A stretch of DNA of 64,000 nucleotides from UBA1563 sp041667115 (GCA_041667115.1 JBAYFO010000006.1:30694-94693), one strand, 5' to 3'; counted from the stretch's first letter, positions 24,925 through 34,572 are shown. Numbers and translations: made by a program. The notes: generated by a model not told the origin, from the sequence alone.

Positions 24925-25413
24925 CAGGAACGCTCGAAATTTTTGTGTGGAGTTTCCCGGGTTTTCGGAATTGAAGAAGTTCTTTAACTCCAAGTTTGAT
25001 AATTGAAATAAATAAATGTGAGAATAAGAGAATATTTCTCGAATTCGTGCTGTTCTTTTGAGGAAAATCTTTTTCTACATGAAAAGTAATTTTGTGTTTC
25101 ACCTCGATGAAAAGTTTTTCTTCTTTTATATAAACGCTGACCAATATCATAAATTCTTTCAATCATTAAGGTTGTGTAATAAGCTCGTTTAGTAGAGTCA
25201 AATTATGTGCCGATAATAAACTGATGAATTAAGGATTTTGAAATTACAAATTGAACAATATTAAGCAGTTGGTGAATAGTGCGTCGTGGATAACTCAAGA
25301 AGTGGCGGATAAGTGAAGATACTTCTTGTTTTTGCTTGTTAAAGTATGGCATGAAATTTTATCGTTTTTCCGTAAAGGCAAAACGCGAATTTTTTTAATC
25401 GATTGGATCTTAA
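24925..25413. other. 489-base intergenic region after the flagellar block
   Basis: I see no convincing gene. Short overlapping - strand reading frames (24902-25166) lack recognisable content. A perfect sigma-28 -10 octamer GCCGATAA is at 25209-25216. It is followed by 20 bases (25219-25238) that match the leader of the small gene at 46373 at 19 of 20 positions. No open frame of useful size follows that leader, so it may be a promoter for the kinase at 25414 or the trace of a lost gene. Confidence 0.5.
25209..25216 (+). promoter_or_regulatory. Candidate sigma-28 -10 element (GCCGATAA)
   Basis: Exact match to the enterobacterial FliA -10 octamer. The expected -35 octamer at 11-base spacing (25190-25197, TAGTAGAG) matches poorly, which may relate to the unusual short FliA encoded here or may mean the match is chance. 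The nearest downstream gene is the kinase at 25414. Confidence 0.35.
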
Positions 25414-26694
25414 ATGGATAACAAAAACAAAATTTTCGTTCAACAAAAAATATTTGCCGAAACCTCCGGCACTACCTCTCACCAAATACAAAATAGGGGA
25501 AAGCAAAGCAACGAAAGTTTTGTCCAAAAGGAAGCTATAAACATAGCGGGTTCTCTTGTGCAAAGTGATTTTAATGCAACGTCGGTTTCTGAAGGAAACA
25601 CCTTATTTGAGTACATTAATTTGAAAGAAAAACTATCAACGCTTAACAGCTACTCTTTTCTAAATTCAAAATCGTCCACTAAACACGAATGGTATAGTAC
25701 AGGCTTGAGGGAAATTGCCCTAACTAACTTTCATAATGATTTATCAATTGGATTAGAACCGAACATGTTTGTGTTTGAGTCCTCGATGGAGGTTCCGTAT
25801 TCCGCATATTACAAACGTTATCGAGAAACATTTGAAATTTCAGAAAGTGGTAGAGACATCCCCGGCGACGAAATGCAATCGATTTTCTCCCCGCTTGATC
25901 AAAACTTAGAAGAGATAGCTTGGGAATACAATAAACTTAAGGAAACATTGCTGCTTACCCAAAATGAAAATATCAGATTGAAGGAATTGAATAAGAGTAA
26001 AAACGGATTAATTTCTATTATTTCACACGATCTAAAAAATCCTTTCGGTGCTTTATTAAATATGTCTGAATTTCTTGCTACTGACTTTGATGATATGGAG
26101 AAAGAGGAAGTTTGCGATTTTGCCAAGACCATAAATATTAGCGCTAAAATTCTCTACAAATTTTTTAATGATTTACTTGAATGGTCCAAGCTACAGAGTG
26201 ATTTGGTAACCGTCCATCCTGTTGAAATTGAATTAAGCACCGCCGTCAACGATATCGTTACTCTGCTGAATATTATTGCAGTTCCAAAGGGGATAACCTT
26301 GATCAATAAAACGACTCCCCAATTAAAGCTGAATGCTGATCTCAACATGCTTTCTTCGATTCTTAACAATTTAATTACGAATGCCATTAAGTTTACAAAG
26401 ACCGGCGATACCGTTGTTATCGAATCGGAAGAAGTTAATGGATTTGTGCGGATAACCGTTAAAGATACCGGTATTGGGATAGGCAAAAATATTTTGGAAA
26501 AAATCTTTTCCGTCGATAAACACATTACGAACAGCGGAACAGAAAACGAGATAGGCTCCGGTTTGGGTTTGGTAATCACAAAAGAGTTAATTACGCGTCA
26601 AGGTGGTAGTCTTTGGGTTGAAAGTGTCGAGGGAGAAGGAACTACTTTTTATTTTACATTACCAAAGGCAAAACTTTTTTCGGAAGTCGCATAA
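25414..26694 (+). CDS. Sensor histidine kinase with an unassigned N-terminal region
   Basis: A 426-residue cytoplasmic kinase. The first 165 residues are polar and not recognised. A short coiled coil (about 165-195) leads to the DHp helix with His205 in IISHDLKNPFGALLNMSEFL. The ATPase domain has N box NLITNAIKFT, G1 DTGIGIG and G2 GSGLGLVITKEL. The kinase core is very like that of the kinase at 46692 (AHDLKSPFQGLLGLSE). It points toward the - strand signalling operon 26763-32510, with which it converges. Confidence 0.9.
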   Translation: MDNKNKIFVQQKIFAETSGTTSHQIQNRGKQSNESFVQKEAINIAGSLVQSDFNATSVSEGNTLFEYINLKEKLSTLNSYSFLNSKSSTKHEWYSTGLREIALTNFHNDLSIGLEPNMFVFESSMEVPYSAYYKRYRETFEISESGRDIPGDEMQSIFSPLDQNLEEIAWEYNKLKETLLLTQNENIRLKELNKSKNGLISIISHDLKNPFGALLNMSEFLATDFDDMEKEEVCDFAKTINISAKILYKFFNDLLEWSKLQSDLVTVHPVEIELSTAVNDIVTLLNIIAVPKGITLINKTTPQLKLNADLNMLSSILNNLITNAIKFTKTGDTVVIESEEVNGFVRITVKDTGIGIGKNILEKIFSVDKHITNSGTENEIGSGLGLVITKELITRQGGSLWVESVEGEGTTFYFTLPKAKLFSEVA

Positions 26695-26762
26695 TCAAGA
26701 GTTCCCCCGCAAAGAGTCCGTCTTCTACATAACCCTTGCGCCAGGATTACTGGTGGAAAACA

Positions 26763-27917
26763 TCAAATCTTTTCTCTCCATGTACTGAAGATCTTAACTT
26801 TCCTCTCAACATTATTCATCTTCAAATAGCTTTGTAGTCTTGCTTTGAGTACAAGGGAAATCTCGGAACCCTTTGAAATTAAGGTTAATCCGCCTTTGTC
26901 CTTTATTGCTTCGGCGATAACCATTCCCGCTTCGATCTCTTCAATATTGATTGTAACAATGCGAAGCCCGGAATAGATGCCGGCAATTTCCGCATCGAGG
27001 GCAACCAAAATATTCGTGTCGTATTCATCAGTTTTTTCTTTCATCTTTTGAATAGCCGCTTTTTCGTCTAAGCCGGTACTTCTGAAAAAATCGTAATCGT
27101 CTAACACTTTTAAAATTCTAGCTTCAATTGGTATTTCATCTCCTTGAGGAGTATTTTTTATTCCTTGGGTTGATTTAAATGGCAAAAGTTGATAAGAAAT
27201 TATGTTCGAGATGTTTTCTAATCTTGGAATATTCGCGAGTAATGATTTCCCGATCTGCGGGTGTGACAAGTAGAGGTTTTCTTCGTCACGGGTAAGGGCT
27301 TCACCGTTTAATCTTTTTTCTAAAATATCTGAGGGAATAGCAACGCAACCGATCTTTGAAAGAAGAACCATCGTTTCAATTTCCCAAGTGTTATTCAATC
27401 CAAACCGATAGGCAATGTTTTTTGTTAAAGTTGTTAAACGACTTGCCTGACTAAATGCTTTGGGATTAAAAACTGATAGGATATCCATGAGAAGTTTAAT
27501 ACTTCCCTTAAGAGTTTTTTGCAGCAATTCTTTTTCTGCTGTTATCAGCGCATGCTGATTTAGCGCGTCGTTCAGTGCGTCAACAAGAACATCATTTGGA
27601 CATGGTTTTGTAAGAAGCCGAAAAATACTCCCTTTGTTTACCGCCGCAATAGCAGTATTGGTATCAGCATAACCGGTAAGCATTATTCTAACAGTATTGG
27701 GGGAATATTTTTTAACTTCCGAAAGAAAAGTGTTTCCATCAATGCCGGGCATTTTAAAGTCAGATAGCACAACAGCAAAGGTTTCGGGTTTGGTAAAGAG
27801 TTTTAAAGCCTCAATCGGATCGCTACAAGTGGTAATATTAAATTTTATCCGCAAGGTTCTTTTATAACTAGAAAGAATATTTTCATCGTCATCAACTAAA
27901 AGAATTTTATTGTTCAT
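26763..27917 (-). CDS. Response regulator with a degenerate HD-GYP domain
   Basis: A 384-residue protein. Residues 1-120 are a receiver with Asp53 in VVLSDFKMPGID and Lys in LTKPCPND. The C-terminal part aligns with HD-GYP cyclic-di-GMP phosphodiesterases: LSKIGCVAIPSDILEK in place of LHDIGKIGIP, SHPQIGKSLL retained, and EIPIEARILKVLDDYDFF retained. The metal-binding HD pair is replaced by SK, and the HHE..GYP region is replaced by unrelated sequence, so it is unlikely to cleave c-di-GMP. It overlaps the upstream receiver-HDOD gene by 11 bases. Confidence 0.85.
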   Translation of the reverse strand: MNNKILLVDDDENILSSYKRTLRIKFNITTCSDPIEALKLFTKPETFAVVLSDFKMPGIDGNTFLSEVKKYSPNTVRIMLTGYADTNTAIAAVNKGSIFRLLTKPCPNDVLVDALNDALNQHALITAEKELLQKTLKGSIKLLMDILSVFNPKAFSQASRLTTLTKNIAYRFGLNNTWEIETMVLLSKIGCVAIPSDILEKRLNGEALTRDEENLYLSHPQIGKSLLANIPRLENISNIISYQLLPFKSTQGIKNTPQGDEIPIEARILKVLDDYDFFRSTGLDEKAAIQKMKEKTDEYDTNILVALDAEIAGIYSGLRIVTINIEEIEAGMVIAEAIKDKGGLTLISKGSEISLVLKARLQSYLKMNNVERKVKIFSTWREKI

Positions 27918-29091
27918 CTTTGAAATCTCCGTTTTCGAAATTTGTACAAATATTTTTGACCAGCTTATTGTCTGGGTACAATTCCCTCAATACATAAGGA
28001 TCAAATTTTTCCTGCTTCGCCAGGATATTAGCCAGGTGAACCGCAGACATGGGGGAGGCTTCAATATCTTCTGCTTTTAACGGAAGGTCATGGAAAGCGG
28101 CAATTTCCAAAATTGAAACCGGTAAACCCCACAAGCCCAGCAAGTAGGCTCCCACTTCCGAGTGCGAAGTTTCAAAAAGTTTATACTCGGCATCAACATA
28201 ACTTATTTTATCCCCGGTCATACTTTTGTGAATCTTCTCGGTATAATCTTGCGTTTGCAGTAAGATCAATTTCCCGATATCATGGACAAGTCCACCCAGA
28301 AACGTAATATCCAAAACGCTCTTCTCGTAAACCTCGGTACGAATAATTTTCCGTGCAAGTTCCCCAACTTTATAGCTATGCTGAAAAACTCTTTCGGCAA
28401 AAAATTTATTATAGTCGTTATAGTTAAGCGACGAGAAAATTTTTACATAAAGTGCGAGGGATTTGATAGTTTCAAAACCTAGAAAACTTACGGCATAAAC
28501 CGGATCAGTTATTTTTTGCGAAACTCCGAAAAAAGCTGAATTTACCAACTGCAATATTTTTGTAGTCATAGCAACATCTTTAGAAATTATTTCACCGATT
28601 CCTTTTACAGATGCCGCAGAAGAACCTATTTCTTTTTGAAGTTTGACATAAATGTCCGGCAGTGTCGGGATGGTTGAAATTCCGGATATGAGATCTAAGA
28701 TCTTTCTATTATTTACAAAACTGCGGAGTTTGCTAATGCGTTCAATAGAATCTTTTAAAACATTCGCATCGCATGGTTTTGATAAGAATTGATGAGCGAC
28801 GTTTGGTAGGTTTAGAATAGCGTCTTTTTCCGTATAACCGGAAAGAATAATTCTAACAATGTTCGGATAGAGTTCTTTTATTTGCGTGAATAGATGAAGC
28901 CCGTCTATCTTGGGCATCCGCATATCGGAAACAACAACATCAAATTTTTCTGAAGCTAAAAGTTGTAAAGCTTCTTCACCGCTGTTACAAAAAGACATGG
29001 TCCACTCTTTACGGAAAGGGTAGAGCATCCGTTTCAATCCTTGAATAATATTTATTTCATCATCAACAAAAAGTATTTTCATTTGGGTCAT
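27907..29091 (-). CDS. Response regulator with HDOD output domain
   Basis: A 394-residue protein with a receiver (Asp56 in VVVSDMRMPKIDG, Lys in FLSKPCDAN) and an HDOD domain from about residue 145 (IPTLPDIYVKLQ, NSAFFGVSQKITDPVYAVSF, GGLVHDIGKLIL). The HDOD part keeps an HD-like pair. The start overlaps the stop of the hybrid kinase gene by four bases. A second in-frame ATG at 29082 gives a start (KILFVDDE) nearer the receiver. The same output domain appears without a receiver in the flagellar operon (5406-7159). Confidence 0.9.
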   Translation of the reverse strand: MTQMKILFVDDEINIIQGLKRMLYPFRKEWTMSFCNSGEEALQLLASEKFDVVVSDMRMPKIDGLHLFTQIKELYPNIVRIILSGYTEKDAILNLPNVAHQFLSKPCDANVLKDSIERISKLRSFVNNRKILDLISGISTIPTLPDIYVKLQKEIGSSAASVKGIGEIISKDVAMTTKILQLVNSAFFGVSQKITDPVYAVSFLGFETIKSLALYVKIFSSLNYNDYNKFFAERVFQHSYKVGELARKIIRTEVYEKSVLDITFLGGLVHDIGKLILLQTQDYTEKIHKSMTGDKISYVDAEYKLFETSHSEVGAYLLGLWGLPVSILEIAAFHDLPLKAEDIEASPMSAVHLANILAKQEKFDPYVLRELYPDNKLVKNICTNFENGDFKDEQ

Positions 29092-32000
29092 TTTGAAATC
29101 GGTAATTGAATAATAAAAGTTGCACCTTTTCCATAATAAGATTCCACGGTGATGCTACCTTTGTGGTTATTTACAATAATATCGTGAGCAATCGAAAGTC
29201 CCTGTCCGGTTCCTTTTCCTACTTCCTTTGTGGTGAAGAAGGGATCAAAAATCTTGCCTAGAAATTCCGGTTTTATTCCGGTTCCTGTATCGCTTATTCG
29301 AAATTCTACATTTTTGTCATCATGTTTTGTTTCGATCACTATTTTTCCTTTCGTTCCTGCATCTTTTTCTTCACTGAGTTGAATCGCATGGACAGAGTTG
29401 ATTATTAAATTTAGAATCACTTGATTAATCTCATCCGGGATGCATGAAATAGCCGGTAACGTTGGGTCAAGGTTCATTTCCAGGTCGGCAACATACTTCC
29501 ACTCGTTTTTTGAAATTGCAACAGTAACCTGAATTCCATGATTAAGATCCGAGTATGTTTTTTCCTTTTGTTCAGGGTGCGCAAAATCTTTCATCGCCGA
29601 AATGATTTTACTTACGCGCTCAATTCCAACTTGCGTCTGCTCAATTGCCGACGGAATCTCGCTGATGAAATAAGGGATGTCAAAATCTTCCTGAATTTTC
29701 CGGATCGCCTTAATGATTTGCACAAAGTCTTGAAAGGCGGCGGAATCTTTTACAGATTCGTTAATGGAAGTTAGCAAAGTCTTAAAAGATTCAAAAGCAT
29801 CTTTAAGAAAATTTGTATTATCGCTGATGTATTGCATCGGTGTATTAATTTCATGGGCAATACCGGCAGCAAGTCTTCCGATTGATTCCATTTTTTGAGA
29901 AAGCGAAAGTTGTTTTTCTATTTTGAGCCGTTCTGTCATGTCTCTGATGATGTAGACAAATCCGCGGACTTTTCCTTTGCGGTCACGTAACACATTAGAA
30001 TTGATAGAGATCGTTAATTTCTTTCCGCTTTGCGAAAGGAGAATTAAATAATCGTTAATTTGATTTTCCTGGTTGTGGTCAGCATAAGTTGACTCTTTGG
30101 GAACAGGTTCTTCTTTGTGAAATTCAAGTACGGAAAAAATTGATTTTCCCAAAAGCCATTTCTGCTCTACGCCCACAATTTCTTCGGCGGCATTATTAAC
30201 TAAATTAATTTTGTCCTCAAGATCGGTTGTTATAACACCATCGGTAATACTTCTTAACGTTACACTCAGTTCCTCTTTTTCAGATTGCAGAGCTTCTTCA
30301 GCTCTTTTTCTTTCAACGGCGTTAATGATAATATCTGCAATCGTTGCAAGCTGATCTAAATCTTCATCATTCCACTTATGTTCACTTTGCAACATCTCAT
30401 ATCCCATAAATCCTCTTAGCCGTGAACCATAAACCATCGGCACAAGAATAAGTGATTTTGTTCCGGCAAAGAGTTGTTTCTCATCGCCCACAATTGATTC
30501 AAAGGCATCATCAATAAAATGGGGGAAATGAAGCACTTCAAAATTTGAAAGTTTGGAAGTAATCCAGGGAAGAGTAGCTATAAAGGTGTTTTTAAATTTC
30601 CCGGTTTTCAGATCGGAAACACTCTCGGTCCACTCAAAAGTTTTATCAACAATAGCACCGTCTTCCGAAAACAAGAATAAGTAACTCCGCTGAACATTCA
30701 AGAACGACCCGATCCGCATGATGGTAGAATTAATTCCCTTATCAATTTCTTCTGAAGCGTAGTGGATAAAATTGGAAGAGATGGTTGTGACCATTTTTTC
30801 AAGCCGGATTCTGCGGTTAAGAGCTTCTTCCATTTTTAGTTGTTCTTTAAACAACATTGCGTTTTCAAGCACAATGGCTAATTGTTCCCCGATCATTGTG
30901 AAAAGTTCAATATCCGAATTTGTAAAGGAGTTAATGGCGCCTGTGTTATCAAGCTGTAAAACTCCAACTACTTTTTGCCTGCTTTTTATAGGAACGGCAA
31001 CAGTCGATTTTATTTTTAACCGCTCGGTATATTCGGGAGAAATAAGTTTTGATTTGGAACAGTCATTTATAATAATCGGGCGCTGTTCTTTAAAACAAAT
31101 CTCATCGAACTTTGAAGCGATATTTGTTGAAGAGGAGATATGGTCCAGTTGATTTGCATCTACAAGCATATTCCCGGCAGGATCATGAAGGAACAAACTT
31201 GCTCTGTGTACGCCGCGGTCGCTTAAATATTGGGGGATGACTTCATAGACTCTTGAAAAAACTTTGTTCAGATCCATTGTTGATTGAAATGTTTCATTGA
31301 GTACTTTAAGCAATTGCAAGCGGGTGATTTTATCTTTTAAAGCTTCTTCTGCGTTTATTCTTTCCGTCACATCTCTTGAAATGCCGACAATTCCGGTAAT
31401 TTTTCCCGTCGTATCGAAGATCGGGACTTTGGTTGCCGAGATCCATTTTTCATCTCCATTACTTTTAACAATTTTTTCAACTTTGTCAATTAACGGAACA
31501 CCCGACTCCATCATTTTTTGTTCATCTTTAAGGATAGTGTCTGCGTATTCTTTAGGAAAGAAATCGGAATCCGTTTTGCCGATTGCGTCTTTGGTAGATT
31601 GTAAGTCTAGCAGTTTTGCCTGTGCCTGGTTGACGCGTATAAAGCGGCTTTGGCTATCTTTGAAATAAATAATATCGGGAATGTTGCTTAACAAATTTTG
31701 AAGGAGATTCTTTTCGTAGGCGAGTTGTTTCTCGGTCTCCTTACGTTCCGTAAAATCGTTGATGATTCCGACAACGCCTCCGGGAGTGCCATCGTATTTC
31801 AAAAAGGTTGCCTGGTTAAAAATTACATCGTGCAGAGAGCCGTCTTTATATTTTATTTGGGCTTCAAAAGTAGTGTGACCGACGTGATCTAAAAGTGATT
31901 CGTTTGTCGAGTAATATTTTTCCGCAGCTTCATCAGAACTAAATTCAATTATCTCTATTCCTGAAGTTGCTGTATCGGGTCGCCCGATATTTTGTTCAAA

Positions 32001-32510
32001 GACCGTGTTCACACCAAGGAAACACCCCTCTACATCTTTATAAAAAACCGGATTGGGAATAGCGTTAATAAGTACCTGTAAAAACGTAAGCTGGTTCATC
32101 AATAAATCTTCCGACTCATCAATTCTCTTATGCTGTGTAGAAGTTTTCAAAGCTTTAAGAATCGCGAGTTTAAGCCGGTCAATATCCTTTTTTCTGATAC
32201 AGTCGGTCGCCCCGTTAACAAGGCACTCAACAACATTTTTTTCAGTCATCTTTTCAGAGACGAAAATGAATGGAAGGTTAGGCGATTTTTCTTTCGCTAT
32301 TTTTAACGCGGTTAATCCGTCAATACCCTTTAGCGTATAGTCCGAGAGGATCAACGCGCAATGATCTTTTTCTAAGGCGCTTACAAACGAATCTTTATCT
32401 GAAGCAAATGATGTTGTGCAATTGATCTTGTTTTCCTTTATGAAGGCGGTCAAAATTTCAGCATCTTTTATGGTATTATTAAGTAAGAGTATGTTTGTTT
32501 TGTTATCCAT
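29088..32510 (-). CDS. Large multi-sensor kinase with N-terminal receiver, PAS and GAF domains
   Basis: A 1140-residue cytoplasmic protein. Domain order: receiver (about 5-120, Asp in LILSDYTLKGID), PAS (about 145-265), PAS (about 270-395), GAF (about 400-555), GAF (about 570-745), PAS (about 750-865), DHp with His886 in GIAHEINTPM, and an ATPase domain with N box NLIINSVHAI, G1 DTGTGIKP and G2 GTGQGLSIAHDI. It begins the - strand operon that continues with receiver-HDOD and receiver-degenerate HD-GYP genes, which are its likely phosphorylation targets. It has no membrane segment. Confidence 0.92.
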   Translation of the reverse strand: MDNKTNILLLNNTIKDAEILTAFIKENKINCTTSFASDKDSFVSALEKDHCALILSDYTLKGIDGLTALKIAKEKSPNLPFIFVSEKMTEKNVVECLVNGATDCIRKKDIDRLKLAILKALKTSTQHKRIDESEDLLMNQLTFLQVLINAIPNPVFYKDVEGCFLGVNTVFEQNIGRPDTATSGIEIIEFSSDEAAEKYYSTNESLLDHVGHTTFEAQIKYKDGSLHDVIFNQATFLKYDGTPGGVVGIINDFTERKETEKQLAYEKNLLQNLLSNIPDIIYFKDSQSRFIRVNQAQAKLLDLQSTKDAIGKTDSDFFPKEYADTILKDEQKMMESGVPLIDKVEKIVKSNGDEKWISATKVPIFDTTGKITGIVGISRDVTERINAEEALKDKITRLQLLKVLNETFQSTMDLNKVFSRVYEVIPQYLSDRGVHRASLFLHDPAGNMLVDANQLDHISSSTNIASKFDEICFKEQRPIIINDCSKSKLISPEYTERLKIKSTVAVPIKSRQKVVGVLQLDNTGAINSFTNSDIELFTMIGEQLAIVLENAMLFKEQLKMEEALNRRIRLEKMVTTISSNFIHYASEEIDKGINSTIMRIGSFLNVQRSYLFLFSEDGAIVDKTFEWTESVSDLKTGKFKNTFIATLPWITSKLSNFEVLHFPHFIDDAFESIVGDEKQLFAGTKSLILVPMVYGSRLRGFMGYEMLQSEHKWNDEDLDQLATIADIIINAVERKRAEEALQSEKEELSVTLRSITDGVITTDLEDKINLVNNAAEEIVGVEQKWLLGKSIFSVLEFHKEEPVPKESTYADHNQENQINDYLILLSQSGKKLTISINSNVLRDRKGKVRGFVYIIRDMTERLKIEKQLSLSQKMESIGRLAAGIAHEINTPMQYISDNTNFLKDAFESFKTLLTSINESVKDSAAFQDFVQIIKAIRKIQEDFDIPYFISEIPSAIEQTQVGIERVSKIISAMKDFAHPEQKEKTYSDLNHGIQVTVAISKNEWKYVADLEMNLDPTLPAISCIPDEINQVILNLIINSVHAIQLSEEKDAGTKGKIVIETKHDDKNVEFRISDTGTGIKPEFLGKIFDPFFTTKEVGKGTGQGLSIAHDIIVNNHKGSITVESYYGKGATFIIQLPISK

Positions 32511-32620
32511 CTACCGGGAAATAATTATAATGAAGACTGAATAGAGTTTTCTATACGTTATAATCGAAGAAAAATAATTTAATTTGAGTTTTCTACCTCC
32601 GGAACAGCGCTTGAGGGATG

Positions 32621-32635
32621 CCGGTTAATCACCGG
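32621..32635. repeat. Small inverted repeat
   Basis: CCGGT and ACCGG arms around TAATC. It lies between the divergent hybrid kinase and secreted-protein genes. It is too short to call a terminator and could be an operator or chance. Confidence 0.25.
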
Positions 32636-32692
32636 GCGGCTGTTACATCTATTAAAAAACAATGTTGCGTTTTTAGGTAAAATTAGAAGTTT

Positions 32693-32731
32693 AGTAGGGA
32701 TATCCCTACTTTTTTGTAGGGGGTTCCCTAC
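32693..32731. promoter_or_regulatory. Two palindromic operator-like sites about two helical turns apart
   Basis: A perfect 18-base palindrome, AGTAGGGATATCCCTACT, occupies 32693-32710. A second, imperfect copy built on the same GTAGGG half-site (GTAGGGGGTTCCCTAC) occupies 32716-32731. The centres are 22 bases apart, which puts both on about the same helix face. They lie between the divergent hybrid kinase (starts at 32510, - strand) and the 32825-34572 genes. The layout fits cooperative binding of a dimeric regulator. The protein is unknown. Confidence 0.55.
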
Positions 32732-32824
32732 TGTTTTTTATCAGTTTATTTCCTTTTATTGTAGCTGCAATAAAAATTATTGTTTGGTAATTGTTTTTCA
32801 ACATCCGTTTGAGGAGTTTTTACA

Positions 32825-32977
32825 ATGCAAAAAATAAATCTGCTTGCTTTTGTTGCTAACAAAAAATTTGGGAAGATACCGGGAATAGATATACCCATTA
32901 ATTTTTTTCTTCTTTCCATCTTTATTTTTTTTCTTAATCCTCTTCCTCCTTTAACCTCTACTGGGAAACCTTTGTGA
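32825..32977 (+). CDS. Candidate 50-residue protein translationally coupled to the secreted FG-GAP protein
   Basis: ATG at 32825 is preceded at 8 bases by a strong GAGGAG ribosome binding site (32811-32816). The frame runs 50 codons and its TGA (32975-32977) overlaps the GTG start of the next gene (32974) in a GTGA arrangement. The product is hydrophobic in the middle (INFFLLSIFIFFLNPLPPL). I do not recognise a family. It could be a small membrane protein, or a leader peptide whose translation delivers ribosomes to the downstream gene, which otherwise lacks a clear ribosome binding site. Confidence 0.45.
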   Translation: MQKINLLAFVANKKFGKIPGIDIPINFFLLSIFIFFLNPLPPLTSTGKPL

Positions 32978-34572
32978 AAAGACATACATTCTTTTACCTT
33001 ATTTTCTTCTCCCTATTTTTTTGCGCTACGGAAACACACGCCCAGGATAGCCTCTACCTTGTAGATACCCTAACCGGCACAGCAGCAAATAATAATCTCT
33101 GGAAAGCGCAAGGCATTGGCGATTTTAACGGTGACGGCTTAGCCGATTTTATCGTTTGTTATGACCAATACGTTGATCTCTACTTTGGCAATACCCAATT
33201 TAAGCCGCAACTTGCACACCGCTTTTATCTACCGCCAAAAGATAATTACTTTAAAGGCTCTGCTTATGGAATAGGAGATGTGAATGGAGACGGGTATGCC
33301 GATTTAATGATAATTACCGGAGATACATTATATTACCCAATTTATCCTTATGGAGAAATAATCTTAGGTGGGAAAGAACTTGATACGATACCCAAATTTA
33401 AATATTACCCGCCTTATTATTGGACGATGTTGATGAGTGATGCAATGTATCCACTCGGTGATTTAAATGGAGACGGATATAATGATTTTGCTATTGCCTC
33501 ACCCTACAACTGGGATGATGGACTTGGTAGAGTCTACATCTTCAAAGGGGGGAAAACTTTAGTGAGCGCGCCATGGGGAACACTAAAAGGAGAAGCTGAA
33601 AAGGATATTAATTTCGGTTCATCGGTTTTAGGTATAGGGGATTATAACGATGATGGTTATGGTGATATATTAATTACTTCCAACAACATTTATGTTGATA
33701 GAGATAGAGTTTATCTTTTTTTAGGAGACGAAGGAATTGTAAGTGATATACCCTATAAAACTTATGGGCCATTTAATTATTTATTTGATGTAAAAGTTAC
33801 CAAAAAATTAAATGAGGATAGTAAAACTGGATTCATTCTAGTTTCTGATGGCAAGTTATATTTATATAGTGGAATAGATTCTGTTATTATCTTTTACCCG
33901 TCCAAATTAATAATTGGTTTAAGTGTTGGAACTGGCGGAGACATTAATAACGATGGATTCGATGATTTGCTAATTGGGAATGAGCAATATTTAAATTCCC
34001 AAAATGTAATGGTTGGTGGGGTAGTAGGTTTCTGGGGAGGTAATAATATCGATACCTCTGGAAACTTTTTACTTGAGGGGTATCAAAAATGGTCTTCTTT
34101 CTCACATAATTTAGATATACCCGGCGATATAAACGGCGACGGTTATGCTGATGTTTTTGTATTGGCGCCAACATATTACAAATCAAATGACTACAATTAT
34201 GATAGTACTCTCGGAAGATTATATATCTACTCCTTTACTAAAATAACCGGGATAAATAATAAAGATATAAATACTCCAACAGAATATAGATTATATCAAA
34301 ACTATCCTAATCCTTTCAACCCAACGACAGTAATTAGTTTTCTGTTATCGGCAGAGAGCTATGTAACGCTAAAAATATATAATTCTCTAGGACAAGAGAT
34401 TGCGGTTTTAATAAACAACGAAATACACAGTTCAGGTGAGCAAAAGATTACATTCGATGCGAACAAGTATAACCTAAGCAGCGGGGTATACTTTTTAGAG
34501 ATGAATGCTGTAAATACCAATTCACAAACAACCCAATTTCAAAAGGAGATTAAAATGCTTTACCTCAAATAA
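32974..34572 (+). CDS. Secreted FG-GAP repeat protein with type IX sorting domain
   Basis: A 532-residue exported protein. A signal peptide (FFYLIFFSLFFCATETHAQ) is followed by six FG-GAP/integrin-alpha-like repeats with calcium-binding DxNxDG cores: IGDFNGDGLADF, IGDVNGDGYADL, LGDLNGDGYNDF, IGDYNDDGYGDI, GGDINNDGFDDL and PGDINGDGYADV. These suggest a beta-propeller. The last 90 residues are a type A Por secretion-system sorting domain (NYPNPFNPTTVISFLL, LKIYNSLGQEI, LSSGVYFLEM), so it is probably exported across the outer membrane by the type IX system. The ligand is unknown. Confidence 0.92.
   Translation: MKRHTFFYLIFFSLFFCATETHAQDSLYLVDTLTGTAANNNLWKAQGIGDFNGDGLADFIVCYDQYVDLYFGNTQFKPQLAHRFYLPPKDNYFKGSAYGIGDVNGDGYADLMIITGDTLYYPIYPYGEIILGGKELDTIPKFKYYPPYYWTMLMSDAMYPLGDLNGDGYNDFAIASPYNWDDGLGRVYIFKGGKTLVSAPWGTLKGEAEKDINFGSSVLGIGDYNDDGYGDILITSNNIYVDRDRVYLFLGDEGIVSDIPYKTYGPFNYLFDVKVTKKLNEDSKTGFILVSDGKLYLYSGIDSVIIFYPSKLIIGLSVGTGGDINNDGFDDLLIGNEQYLNSQNVMVGGVVGFWGGNNIDTSGNFLLEGYQKWSSFSHNLDIPGDINGDGYADVFVLAPTYYKSNDYNYDSTLGRLYIYSFTKITGINNKDINTPTEYRLYQNYPNPFNPTTVISFLLSAESYVTLKIYNSLGQEIAVLINNEIHSSGEQKITFDANKYNLSSGVYFLEMNAVNTNSQTTQFQKEIKMLYLK

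Noticed and set aside
24902..25166. Overlapping - strand reading frames of 60-86 residues after the PAS kinase
   Set aside because: They overlap each other and the end of the kinase gene, show no family features and have no convincing ribosome binding site.
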